A stretch of DNA of 41,426 bases from Oscillospiraceae bacterium (GTDB lineage: Bacteria; Bacillota_A; Clostridia; Oscillospirales; Oscillospiraceae). A model generated the notes under the pieces. The model worked only from the letters and a program-made list of their open reading frames with translations, was not told where the DNA came from and did no database searches. The translations under genes were made by a program, and so were the position numbers. The DNA lies in NCBI GenBank assembly GCA_015067895.1, contig SVLP01000022.1, positions 1 through 41,426 of the forward strand, in the 5' to 3' direction. Shown in pieces: positions 7,164-15,759 of the stretch (the stretch's first letter is position 1; each line of letters starts with the position of its first letter).

Positions 7164-8045
7164 ATGATCGATTACAAGGCAAGAATCATCTCCGGCGATG
7201 TGACCACCGGAGCCCTGCAGGAGAAGTCTCTGGAGATCTTCAAGTATTTCCAAGGTATCTGCCGGGAGCACAATCTCCGCTACTGGGTCGGCGGCGGCAC
7301 CCTGATCGGCGCCCTGCGCCACGGCGGCTTCATCCCCTGGGACGACGACATCGACGTCTTCATGCCCCGTCCCGACTACGAACGCTTCTACAACCTCTGG
7401 AACCAGGTGGGCGACCTGAGCCACTATGCCCTCTGCCGCACCACCAAAGAGAAGAACATCCACCAGACCGACATGCAGCTCGTCGACCTGACCACCACCT
7501 TCATCAACCGCCACAGCGTCAGCGAGGACATCCTCCACGGCGTCAGTGTGGACATCATGCCCTTCGAGGGTTGCCCCGAGAACCCCATCGCCCGGGGCAT
7601 CCAGATCTACCACTCCATCCTCTACTCCATCTTCAACGTCCAGCGGCTGCCCGACCATCAGGGCGGTCTGCTGCGCTTCGCCACCTCCATCGTGCTCAAT
7701 TCCGTCAAGGATCCCGAACGGCGCTACAAGATCTGGTCGAAGCACGAGAAGAAGATGGCCAAGTATGATTTTGACTCCGCCAAGACCGTCAAGGAGACCA
7801 TCACCTCCTTCCGGGCCCTCTTCTATCCCCACCCCCGCTCCGGCTTTGAGACGAAGGACGTCCCCTTTGAGGACATCCTGGTTCCCATCCCCGTGGGTGC
7901 GGACTCCTACCTGCGCCGCATCTTCGGCGACTATATGCAGCTTCCCCCCGAGGAGGGTCGCGTCGCCAAGCACGATGTGGTTTACGCCAACCTCAACGAG
8001 CCCTTTGCCCAGTACAAGGGCATCCACTACTGTGTGAAAAAATGA
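7164..8045 (+). CDS. LicD-family phosphotransferase
   Basis: 293 residues with the LicD hallmark near the N-terminus: YWVGGGTLIGALRHGG (about 40-54) and PWDDDIDVFMPRPDYERF (58-75), the metal-binding Asp cluster of this nucleotidyltransferase fold. Known members transfer phosphocholine from CDP-choline, or other phospho-alditols, to glycans of teichoic or capsular polymers. The 66-base gap before it holds a GC hairpin (about 7117-7143) without a T run. ATG at 7164 follows GGTAAGG. No choline kinase or cytidylyltransferase (LicA/LicC) is adjacent, but a TarI-like CDP-alditol enzyme is, so ribitol phosphate or glycerol phosphate may be the donor; substrate is inferred. Confidence 0.9.
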   Translation: MIDYKARIISGDVTTGALQEKSLEIFKYFQGICREHNLRYWVGGGTLIGALRHGGFIPWDDDIDVFMPRPDYERFYNLWNQVGDLSHYALCRTTKEKNIHQTDMQLVDLTTTFINRHSVSEDILHGVSVDIMPFEGCPENPIARGIQIYHSILYSIFNVQRLPDHQGGLLRFATSIVLNSVKDPERRYKIWSKHEKKMAKYDFDSAKTVKETITSFRALFYPHPRSGFETKDVPFEDILVPIPVGADSYLRRIFGDYMQLPPEEGRVAKHDVVYANLNEPFAQYKGIHYCVKK

Positions 8046-9193
8046 AGCAGAGGATCAAATATGCCATCGAGCATGGCGTTCAAAATGCCTTGCAGCTGTT
8101 CCGGCTGCTGCCCCTGCAAGACCGGGTCAGCTTCATCTCCTTCTCCGGCCGCCAGTATTCCGACTCCCCCATGCGCATCTCCCAGACGCTCCATGCCCAG
8201 CACCCGGAAATCCAGCAGGTCTGGGCCTTCAACGAGCCGGAAAAGTTCCGCTTTCTGGAGGAAAATGGCATCAAGGTCGTGAAATACAAGTCCCTTAAGT
8301 ACCTGTACTATGTCATGACCTCTAAGGTCTATGTGGACAACGCCGAATTCTGGTCTGCCCTGAAATTCCGCCCCGAGCAGATGGTGCTTCAGACCTGGCA
8401 CGGCGGCGGAGCCTACAAACGGGTCGGCGGCCACCGGATCGATGTGAATGCGCTGGAGCAGCAGCACGCCGTGGAGAAGATGAACAAGATCACCCTCTTC
8501 CTCTCCAGCTCCAAGGCCTTCACGGAGCACGTCATCCGGGATGCCTACCAGTACCGGGGGGAGGTTCTGGAGTGCGGCCTGCCGCGAAACGACGACCTGC
8601 TGCCGCCGGATCCGGAGCTGATCCGGGATCTGCGCTGGCACCCGCTGGACATTCCCGCCGGCGCAAAGGTGCTCCTCTACGCCCCCACCTTCCGCAACAG
8701 CCACTCCCTCGACCTGTACGATGTGGACTTTCCCCGGCTGAAGGCGGCTCTGGAAGCCCGCTTCGGCGGCCAGTGGATCATCCTGCTGCGGATGCACTAC
8801 TACCTCTCCGACCGGGTCAAGGCCATCGACCTGCCCTATGTCCGGGACGTGACCGATTATTACGATATGCAGGATCTGCTCCTGTGCGCCGATGTACTGC
8901 TGACGGACTACTCCTCCTGCATGTGGGACTTCTCCCTGATGCACCGGCCCTGCTTCCTCTACGCCCGGGACATCGCCGCCTACAAAGGTGAGCGGGATTT
9001 CTACACCCCCATCGAGAGCTGGCCCTTCCCCCTGGCATCCAGCAACGACGAGCTGGAGCAGGTCATCGCCGATTTCGACGAGGAACGCTACCACGCCGCC
9101 GTTGACCGCCACCATGCCGAGCTGGGCTCCACCGAATCCGGCACCGCCGCCCAGCAATGCGTGGATCGCATCGCCGCATTTCTGAAACCGTAA
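8042..9193 (+). CDS. CDP-glycerol glycerophosphotransferase family protein (TagB/TagF-like)
   Basis: 383 residues; shares the ATGA junction with licD. Family motifs in order: LQTWHGGGAYKRVGG (117-130, catalytic-His loop), GLPRNDDLL (179-187), LLYAPTFRNS (211-220), LLRMHYY, and LLTDYSSCMWDFSLM (286-300). These are the conserved features of TagB/TagF/TarB-like enzymes that transfer glycerol- or ribitol-phosphate from the CDP form to a lipid-linked acceptor at the cytoplasmic face. With LicD and the TarI-like protein next to it, the operon likely makes a polymer with alditol-phosphate units. A 143-bp inverted-repeat element lies directly downstream. Confidence 0.9.
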   Translation: MKQRIKYAIEHGVQNALQLFRLLPLQDRVSFISFSGRQYSDSPMRISQTLHAQHPEIQQVWAFNEPEKFRFLEENGIKVVKYKSLKYLYYVMTSKVYVDNAEFWSALKFRPEQMVLQTWHGGGAYKRVGGHRIDVNALEQQHAVEKMNKITLFLSSSKAFTEHVIRDAYQYRGEVLECGLPRNDDLLPPDPELIRDLRWHPLDIPAGAKVLLYAPTFRNSHSLDLYDVDFPRLKAALEARFGGQWIILLRMHYYLSDRVKAIDLPYVRDVTDYYDMQDLLLCADVLLTDYSSCMWDFSLMHRPCFLYARDIAAYKGERDFYTPIESWPFPLASSNDELEQVIADFDEERYHAAVDRHHAELGSTESGTAAQQCVDRIAAFLKP

Positions 9194-9207
9194 TTCGTCT
9201 CCGCCGC

Positions 9208-9350
9208 CGTAGGGAACGGTTATGACCGTTCCGCGGCAAAATCTCACCACATGGAATCATGTCCGGCGAATTCGTAACCGCTTCCCATTTCGCCCGACAT
9301 TTCTGATTTGACAAGCGCATACTGCGGAACGGTCATGACCGTTCCCTACA
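9208..9350 (+). repeat. 143-bp MITE-like element with 27-bp terminal inverted repeats
   Basis: The left end (9208-9234) and the right end (9324-9350) are inverted copies differing at two positions. Each arm is itself palindromic around GGAACGGTCATGACCGTTCC (TTATG in the left arm). No coding sequence between. It splits the surface-polymer operon between the TagB-like and TarI-like genes, with no clear promoter inside it. Its origin as a mobile repeat is inferred from shape. Confidence 0.8.
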
Positions 9351-9384
9351 GATGTGTTCCGCACCACTGACAGGAGAAACCACC

Positions 9385-10107
9385 ATGAACACTGCCCTGA
9401 TCTTCGCCGGAGGCACCGGCAAGCGGATGGGCTCCGCCGGACGACCCAAGCAATTTCTGGAGCTCCACGGCAAGCCCATCATCATCCACACCCTGGAGCA
9501 CTTCGACCGCCACCCCGAGATCGATGCCATCGCCGTGGTCTGCATCGCGGGCTGGATCGATTACCTGCGCGACCTCCTCGACCGGTTCCGCATCAAGAAG
9601 GTACGCTGGATCGTCCCCGGCGGCGAGACCAGCCAGGACTCCACCCGCGCCGGCCTGAAGGCCATCGCCGCAGACTGTGACCCGGAGGACACCATCGTCC
9701 TGATCCACGACGGTGTGCGGCCCCTGATCTCCGAAAAGCTGATCTCGGACAACATCGCCGCCGTCAGGGCCTACGGCAACGCCATCACCGCCGCCCCCGC
9801 CATCGAGACCATCATCACCGTGGACGAAAATGAGGATGTGGAGCAGCTGATCGACCGGCAGACCTGCCGCCTGGCCCGTGCCCCCCAGAGCTTCCGCCTT
9901 GCAGACATCCTGGAGATGCACCGCCGGGCCATGGCGGAGGGCTACGACCAGATGATCGACTCCGCCAGTCTCATGATCCACTACGGTGCGAAGCTCCATC
10001 TGGTGGAGGGCCCCGCCGAGAACATCAAGATCACCACCCCCTCGGACTTCTACATCTTCAAGGCCATCACGGAAGCCCGGGAAAATATGCAGATTTTGGG
10101 GATTTAA
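9385..10107 (+). CDS. IspD/TarI-family cytidylyltransferase
   Basis: 240 residues with FAGGTGKRMGS (7-16, CTP-binding loop), PKQFLELHGKPII (21-33), PGGETSQDSTRAG (78-90) and IHDGVRPLIS (108-117). The IspD family makes CDP-methylerythritol; the TarI/Bcs1 branch makes CDP-ribitol from ribitol-5-phosphate. Placement among LicD, glycerophosphotransferase and SDR genes favours the TarI-like role, but the sequence alone does not exclude IspD. CAGGAG is spaced seven bases from ATG at 9385; the longer frame starting earlier lacks a site. Two bases separate it from the SDR gene. Confidence 0.9.
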   Translation: MNTALIFAGGTGKRMGSAGRPKQFLELHGKPIIIHTLEHFDRHPEIDAIAVVCIAGWIDYLRDLLDRFRIKKVRWIVPGGETSQDSTRAGLKAIAADCDPEDTIVLIHDGVRPLISEKLISDNIAAVRAYGNAITAAPAIETIITVDENEDVEQLIDRQTCRLARAPQSFRLADILEMHRRAMAEGYDQMIDSASLMIHYGAKLHLVEGPAENIKITTPSDFYIFKAITEARENMQILGI

Positions 10108-10109
10108 CC

Positions 10110-11159
10110 ATGAACAACATCGATCCCATTTTGTCCGCCGACCTGGCGCACATTGCAGCCGTCTTCCCCCACTGGGAGCAGCTGCGCGGCAAGACCGTCC
10201 TCATCACGGGAGCCACCGGTCTGGTGGGAAGCATGCTGGTGCGCACCCTCTGCGCCGCGCCGGTGCCCATCACCGTCATCGCCCATGTGCGAAATGAACA
10301 AAAGGCAAGGGCCATGTTCGGCACCCTGCCCATTTCCTATGCCGTCGGCGATGTGACCGCCCCCATTGAATACGACGGAGCTGTGGACTACATCCTCCAC
10401 ACCGCCTCCGTCACCGCTTCCAAGACCTTCGTCACCCAGCCCGTTCAGACCCTGACCACCGCCATCGACGGCACCCGGAACCTGCTGGAGTTCGCCCGGC
10501 AGAAGGGCGTCAGCTCCATGGTCTACGTCTCCAGCATGGAGGCCTTCGGCATCACCGACCCCAATTTGGAGCGGGTACGCGAGAACGACCTGGGCTACAT
10601 CGACATCCTCTCCGTCCGCTCCAGCTATTCCGAGGGCAAGCGGATCTGCGAATGCCTGAGTGCCGCCTATGCTTCCGAGTACGGCGTTCCCGTGAAGATC
10701 GCCCGGCTGGCCCAGACCTTCGGCGCGGGCGTCAGCCACACCGATGGCCGGGTCTTCGCCCAGTTCACCAAATCCTGCCTGGAGGGCCGGGACATCGTCC
10801 TGCACACCGAAGGCAAGTCCATGGGCAACTACTGCTACACCGCCGACGCGGTGCGGGGCCTGCTGACCATCCTGCTCCGGGGCGAGAATGCCAACGCCTA
10901 CACGGTGGTCAATGAGCACACCTCCATGCAGATTCGCGAGGTGGCGCGGCTCGTCAGCGACACCCTGAGCGGCGGCAAGACCCAGGTCATCTTCGACATC
11001 CCCGAAAGCGCTTATGTCTACGGCTACGCCCCCGATGTGACCATGCGCCTGTCCGGCGAGAAGCTCCGCAGCCTGGGCTGGGAGCCGGAGGTGGAGCTGC
11101 CCGAGATGTTCCGCCGTCTGGCGGATTCCTTCCGCCACCAGAAGGGAGATGCCCTATGA
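10110..11159 (+). CDS. extended-SDR NAD-dependent epimerase/dehydratase
   Basis: 349 residues, with the Rossmann motif GATGLVG (34-40), Ser of SSMEAFG (141-147) and the YxxxK pair Y173/K177 (SSYSEGKRIC), the extended-SDR catalytic set. Members epimerise, dehydrate or reduce nucleotide sugars. The tight coupling (2 bases after the TarI-like gene, ATGA overlap with the next) fits a role in making or reducing the alditol phosphate, as in the TarI-SDR fusion Bcs1 of Haemophilus, or in nucleotide-sugar epimerisation; I cannot decide between them. Confidence 0.88.
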   Translation: MNNIDPILSADLAHIAAVFPHWEQLRGKTVLITGATGLVGSMLVRTLCAAPVPITVIAHVRNEQKARAMFGTLPISYAVGDVTAPIEYDGAVDYILHTASVTASKTFVTQPVQTLTTAIDGTRNLLEFARQKGVSSMVYVSSMEAFGITDPNLERVRENDLGYIDILSVRSSYSEGKRICECLSAAYASEYGVPVKIARLAQTFGAGVSHTDGRVFAQFTKSCLEGRDIVLHTEGKSMGNYCYTADAVRGLLTILLRGENANAYTVVNEHTSMQIREVARLVSDTLSGGKTQVIFDIPESAYVYGYAPDVTMRLSGEKLRSLGWEPEVELPEMFRRLADSFRHQKGDAL

Positions 11160-13930
11160 ACCGCCGATCCGTTTCCCGCATCCCCGACCTTCTGTTTGCA
11201 ATCCTGTGCCTGTTCACGGTGACCTTTTTCGTCTACCGGGACTTCGGCATCCGGATGATCTTCGGCTTCGGCGCCCTGGGCCTGCTGCTGGCCTGGAACC
11301 TGCTGCGCCGGGCCGCTCTTGACAAGGCGCCCGCCCCGGATCCCCTGCGGCTGAGCTTTCTGGTACTGACGGCGGCGGTATTTTTGAATTTCCTCCGGCC
11401 CGATTCCCGCCACGATGCGGACTCCCTCTCCTTCGTCATTGCGGCGATCATCTGCTGCGCCTTCGTGATGCTGGCGGAGCCCGGCGAGCGTGAGGGCAAA
11501 TGGGCCCTGCGGATCTGCTTCGGCGGCGGCACATTCATGGCCGCCTTCGTGCTGTTTTTCCAGTGCTTCCCCCAGCTCTTCTGGCAGGGCTTCTTCTACT
11601 CCCTGTCCGAGACAGCCCAGCTCTACCTGTGCAACTATGTCCCCCGGGGCTACGCCATCACCCTGGGCGGCTGCACCTATACCAATTACATTTTGTACCT
11701 TGGCATTTCCGTGGGCTGCGCTTACATCGCCGCCCGGAAATTCGACCGGAAGTCCGCCCTGGCGGCGCTCCTCTGCGCCGCGTTCCTGACGGCCCTGGTG
11801 CTGGTGGGCCGACGGGGTGAGCTGCTGGGTGCACTGGTGTGCATCGTGCTGCTGATTTTGGCCCTGTGCAAGCCGAAGCTGCGCCACATTTTGATCGTCA
11901 CCGGCCTTGTGGGCGGCATCGCGGCCATCGCCATCATCATCCCATTGCTTCCCTGGCTGCGGCAGTTCCAGCCTCTGATCCGCTATGTGATGACCATCGA
12001 GCAGCTCCTCAGCGGCCAGGACATCACCTCCGGACGGATGGAGCTGTATACCCTGGCCATCAACGCCTTCCGGGAGAATCCCCTCTTCGGCATCGGCTGG
12101 GATCAGTTCCACACCCTCATCCCCGCCGAATTCCTGGCCCTCCACGGCCAGGATGTGGAGGACGTCCACTGCATCTACCTCCAGTTCTTCACCGAGACCG
12201 GCATCGTGGGCGCCCCCTTCCTGATTGCGCCGCTGCTGTACAGCTATTTCCTGGTCTGCCGCCAGTTCCACCGGCTCAAGCACACGGATGGTCTGGACAC
12301 CGCCCGGATGCTGTGCATCAGCTCCTTCATGATCCAGTCCTTCCTGCTGTTCCTCGGCATCTACGACCCCAATTTCCAGCGGGTGGTCTTCTGGTGCTTC
12401 TACGCGGTGGCGGTGCTGATGCAGCTGACGGCCCTCAAGCTGGAGGGCCACCGGCCCGCCGACCCCTTCAGCCGTTTGCTGGAGCGGATCATCGGTTTCT
12501 TCGCGCCGGTGTGCCGCCGCATTTGGAACTGGGTCACGAAAAAGCGTGACCTGCTGGCCTTCTCCGACTGGCTTTTGAGCATCCTGGCCTTCTTCACCTG
12601 TACCTTCTTCTTCTACCGGGACTTCGGCTCCCGGATGATCTACGGCTACGCCGCCCTGGGCGGGATCCTGGCGCTGCACCTGCTGCGCCGCCTGCGCCTG
12701 GACGAGCCGCTGGAGTTCTCCCCCGTCAGTCTGGGCACAGCATTCCTGGCCATTGTCATCCTCTTCCACTTTCTCCTGCCCGGTGCCCGGCGCGATGTGG
12801 ATACCCTCTCCTATCAGATCAGCATGGTCATCTGTATCGCCTGTGCCCTCCTTGCCCCCGTAGAGCGGGAGCAGGCCCTCCGGGCCGGCTCCGTCATGCA
12901 CATGGGCGCATTGGCCATGGCCGCCTTCGTGGTGACCTTTACCCTGCTGCCCGGCCTGTTTCTGAAGGTCGTGTACCCCCTCCTCAGCGAGACCGCCCAG
13001 CGGTATTACGATTTCTTCGCGCCCCTGGGCTACGGCGTCAGCCTGGGCACCTACAGCTACACGGACTATGTGCTCTTCCTGGGCGCGGCGGTCTGCTGCG
13101 GTGACCTGGCAGTGAAGCCCCGAACCACCAGACGCATCCTCCTGAACGCCCTCTCCCTGACCGCCCTTCTGATCGCCATGATCGTCCTGGGCCGCCGGGG
13201 TGAGCTGCTGGCGGCCGCAGTGGCCGTGCTGGTGCTGGTGCTGGCCCTGTGCAGCCGGAAAAAACGGCGGATCCTCCTGATCGCCGGCTCCGTTCTGGGC
13301 GCATTGGCCCTGACGCTGGTGGTGGTCTTCCTGCCCCAGCTGGCGAAGGTTCCCGTGCTGGCAAGATATGTCGAAACCGTGGAGCAGCTCCTGAGCGGCG
13401 GGGACATCACCTCCGGCCGGGGCGCCCTCATGGGCGTGGCCGTGGCAGGCTTCTTCTCCAGCCCCCTCTTCGGCGTGGGCTGGGGCCAGTATGTCCGGCT
13501 GTCGGCCCAGATCGGCATGTGCGACACCGACGGCAACCTGATCGAGGACTGCCACAACATCTACCTCCAGTTCCTCTGTGAGACCGGCATCGTGGGCGCG
13601 GTGCTGATCCTAATCCCCATCGTCTACCTGCTCTATGCCACCTGCCGCGCCCTCCGGGCCGCAAAGTATCTGGAGGACAAAAACGCCCTGCGCTTCGCCT
13701 CCATCAGCTTTTTGATCCAGTTCTTCCTGCTGTTCCTGGGACTCTATGACCCCAGCTTCCAGAAGATCGTCTTCTGGTGCTTCTACGCCCTGGCCATCGG
13801 CTTCCTCCGGGCCGCCGTGGCCCTGATCGGCCCCTCCTCCGGCCCCGTGTCCCGGCTGGCGGAGAAGCTGACCCCGGCAGGACAATGGATCTGGAAGAAG
13901 CTGCGCACCCCCTGGAAAGAAGGCAAATGA
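11156..13930 (+). CDS. double O-antigen ligase/polymerase-like membrane protein (tandem duplication)
   Basis: 924 residues built of two homologous halves, about residues 9-445 and 470-905, offset by 460-462 residues. Paired landmarks: YRDFG near the N-terminus of each half, GRRGELL with R219/R220 and R680/R681, EQLLSG(Q/G)DITSGR at 282 and 743, and (V/N)-flanked CxxIYLQF-ETGIVG with H338 and H800. Each half has about ten membrane segments. The pattern (Arg-Arg in a helix end, His before a YLQ) is that of Wzy/WaaL-type O-antigen ligase domains. A usual Wzy or WaaL protein is 400-450 residues, so this is a fused duplicate. Likely role: polymerise or attach the lipid-linked repeat unit outside the membrane. 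Both halves keep the key residues, so neither is obviously dead. ATGA overlap with the SDR gene. Confidence 0.9.
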   Translation: MNRRSVSRIPDLLFAILCLFTVTFFVYRDFGIRMIFGFGALGLLLAWNLLRRAALDKAPAPDPLRLSFLVLTAAVFLNFLRPDSRHDADSLSFVIAAIICCAFVMLAEPGEREGKWALRICFGGGTFMAAFVLFFQCFPQLFWQGFFYSLSETAQLYLCNYVPRGYAITLGGCTYTNYILYLGISVGCAYIAARKFDRKSALAALLCAAFLTALVLVGRRGELLGALVCIVLLILALCKPKLRHILIVTGLVGGIAAIAIIIPLLPWLRQFQPLIRYVMTIEQLLSGQDITSGRMELYTLAINAFRENPLFGIGWDQFHTLIPAEFLALHGQDVEDVHCIYLQFFTETGIVGAPFLIAPLLYSYFLVCRQFHRLKHTDGLDTARMLCISSFMIQSFLLFLGIYDPNFQRVVFWCFYAVAVLMQLTALKLEGHRPADPFSRLLERIIGFFAPVCRRIWNWVTKKRDLLAFSDWLLSILAFFTCTFFFYRDFGSRMIYGYAALGGILALHLLRRLRLDEPLEFSPVSLGTAFLAIVILFHFLLPGARRDVDTLSYQISMVICIACALLAPVEREQALRAGSVMHMGALAMAAFVVTFTLLPGLFLKVVYPLLSETAQRYYDFFAPLGYGVSLGTYSYTDYVLFLGAAVCCGDLAVKPRTTRRILLNALSLTALLIAMIVLGRRGELLAAAVAVLVLVLALCSRKKRRILLIAGSVLGALALTLVVVFLPQLAKVPVLARYVETVEQLLSGGDITSGRGALMGVAVAGFFSSPLFGVGWGQYVRLSAQIGMCDTDGNLIEDCHNIYLQFLCETGIVGAVLILIPIVYLLYATCRALRAAKYLEDKNALRFASISFLIQFFLLFLGLYDPSFQKIVFWCFYALAIGFLRAAVALIGPSSGPVSRLAEKLTPAGQWIWKKLRTPWKEGK

Positions 13931-15357
13931 TGAAAGCCATCCTGAGCAAATTCAAAAATATGCCGGAGAACCTGAAGGCCACCCTGGTCTTCGCCATCGC
14001 CTCCTTCGCCACCTCCGGCATCAACTATCTGACCACCCCCATCTTCACCCGGCTCCTGTCCGGCGCGGAGTACGGCACCGTGGCGGTCTACAACTCCTGG
14101 TATTCCATCGTCCGGGTCTTCGCCTCCATGACGCTGATCTTCCCGGGCATCCTGAACGTGGGACTCTACGATCACAGCGACAACCGGTGGAAGTACTTAA
14201 GCTCCATGCTGGGCATCACCAGCCTGTGTACGGTGCTCCTCGGCATCCTCTACGCCCTCTGCCCCGGCGTTTTCCAGGGTCTGCTGGGTCTGGAGCACAG
14301 CCTGATGGTGCTGATGCTGCTGAGCTGCTTCGCCCTGCCCGCCACCACCTTCTGGACGATGAAGCAGCGCTATGAGTACCGCTACAAGACCACCTTCTTC
14401 GTCTCCGTGGGCTCGGCGGTGCTGGCCCAGGCCGTGGCCGTGGCCGCCGTCCTGGTGGCCGACGCCAAGCTCGATCAGGTGCGCCTGTGGAGCGCAGGCG
14501 CGGTGAACATCCTCGTCGGTCTGGTGCTCTTCGGCTACATCCTGAAGCAGGGCCGCACCTTCGTGGACATCCCCCTGTGGAAAAAGACCCTGATCGTGGC
14601 CATCCCCCTGATCCCCCATTACCTTGGCGGCGAGCTCCTGAGCTCCATGGACAAGATCATGATCGATGCCCTGGTGGGCAAGACCGAGGCGGGCATCTAC
14701 TCCCTGGCGGCCATCCTCTCTTCCATCGGCATCCTCCTCTGGCGGGCCCTGAGCGTCATGTTCAACCCCTTCGTCAATGCCAAGCTGGGCGCCCGGGAGT
14801 TCGGACGGATCCGGGAGGCGGTGAAGCCGCTGATGCTGGTGGTGGGTGTGCTGTGCGTCATCGCCTCCCTGGCGGCTCCCGAGATCATCCGCATCCTGGC
14901 CACCGAGGAATACCTGGCGGGCGTGTACGTGGTTCCCCCCGTGGCGGCGGGCATCTTCATCCACGCCATGTACGACACCTTCGCAGCGGTCAGCTTCTTC
15001 CACAAGAAGTCCACCCGGATCATGACCGCCACCCTCACCGCCGCCGCCGTGAATCTGGTGTGCAACTACCTGTTCATCAAGTGGTTCGGCTACATTGCCG
15101 CAGGCTACACCACCCTGCTTTCCAATCTCGTGCTGACCGCCATGCACTACCGCAGCGCCCGGCTCATCGAGCCCGAGGAGATCTACGACTCCCGCTTCTC
15201 CCTCCGTTCTGTGGCTCTGGTCACCGCCGGCTGCCTGCTGTGCAATCTGGTTTACCCCTTCGCCCTCGTCCGCTATGTCCTGATCGCCGCACTGCTGGTC
15301 TTCCTGTGGACACGCCGCAAGGCCGTCATCGATATGCTGGCGGGTATGAAAGTCTGA
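13927..15357 (+). CDS. Wzx-like oligosaccharide flippase (MATE/MOP superfamily)
   Basis: 476 residues with about 14 hydrophobic segments. N-terminus NLKATLVFAIASFATSGINYLTTPIFTRLLSGAEYG is the signature region of Wzx/MurJ-like polysaccharide flippases. It moves undecaprenyl-linked repeat units across the membrane so the outside-facing polymerase or ligase can use them. ATG ATG at 13927-13932 overlaps the previous stop (TGA 13928-13930); either ATG may be used. Last gene of the operon, directly followed by a terminator. The set (initiator, modifiers, flippase, polymerase-like) is a Wzx/Wzy-type surface-polymer cluster. Confidence 0.93.
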   Translation: MMKAILSKFKNMPENLKATLVFAIASFATSGINYLTTPIFTRLLSGAEYGTVAVYNSWYSIVRVFASMTLIFPGILNVGLYDHSDNRWKYLSSMLGITSLCTVLLGILYALCPGVFQGLLGLEHSLMVLMLLSCFALPATTFWTMKQRYEYRYKTTFFVSVGSAVLAQAVAVAAVLVADAKLDQVRLWSAGAVNILVGLVLFGYILKQGRTFVDIPLWKKTLIVAIPLIPHYLGGELLSSMDKIMIDALVGKTEAGIYSLAAILSSIGILLWRALSVMFNPFVNAKLGAREFGRIREAVKPLMLVVGVLCVIASLAAPEIIRILATEEYLAGVYVVPPVAAGIFIHAMYDTFAAVSFFHKKSTRIMTATLTAAAVNLVCNYLFIKWFGYIAAGYTTLLSNLVLTAMHYRSARLIEPEEIYDSRFSLRSVALVTAGCLLCNLVYPFALVRYVLIAALLVFLWTRRKAVIDMLAGMKV

Positions 15358-15360
15358 TGC

Positions 15361-15400
15361 AACACCCCCGGACAAAAGTCCGGGGGTGTTCGTGTCTTTT
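15361..15400 (+). terminator. rho-independent terminator of the surface-polymer operon
   Basis: Perfect 13-bp stem AACACCCCCGGAC (15361-15373) with its complement (15378-15390), AAAA loop, then CGTGTCTTTT. It follows the flippase stop at once. Confidence 0.92.
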
Positions 15401-15485
15401 CCTCCTGTAAGGCGCGCGGCATGCCCCCGCCGACCAGGCGAGATAGCTGCCTTGCCGATTCAGAAGAACTGGTCAAAATTACCAC

Positions 15486-15652
15486 TGTCATTGCGAGGGC
15501 CAACGGCCCGTGGCAATCTCCTGGTACCAACTTCCCAAGCGCAACACCAAAACAGAAGAACGACCGCGCCATGTCGATTGCAGCTGCATTCCGTAACGGC
15601 AGAAGCGTACCAGGAGATTGCCACGTCGGCCTGCGGCCTCCTCGCAATGACA
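15486..15652 (+). repeat. 167-bp MITE-like element with terminal inverted repeats (TGTCATTGCGAGG type)
   Basis: TGTCATTGCGAG begins the element and its exact complement ends it. The inverted arms extend about 40 bases, through GTGGCAATCTCCTGGTAC and its complement, with a gap-containing middle. This family of GTCATTGCGAGG/GGCAATCTCC inverted repeats is widespread in bacterial genomes. The 402-base stretch 15358-15759 otherwise holds the terminator above and the promoter below, and no gene. Confidence 0.8.
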
Positions 15653-15724
15653 TTTTCTTTTCCGCGCTGCCCGCCTTAAGATGTTAAATTCCTGTAACCC
15701 CTGTCCATTTTCCCCATATCATGG

Positions 15725-15730
15725 TATAAT
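15725..15730 (+). promoter_or_regulatory. -10 element of the MBL-fold hydrolase gene
   Basis: TATAAT 30 bases upstream of the start. No convincing -35 hexamer at the usual spacing. Confidence 0.6.
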
Positions 15731-15759
15731 AAAAATACAACCTGCAAGGAGGGATCCCC

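Noticed and set aside
15358..15759. coding region in the MITE-bearing gap
   Set aside because: Frames there are within inverted repeats and lack ribosome binding sites.
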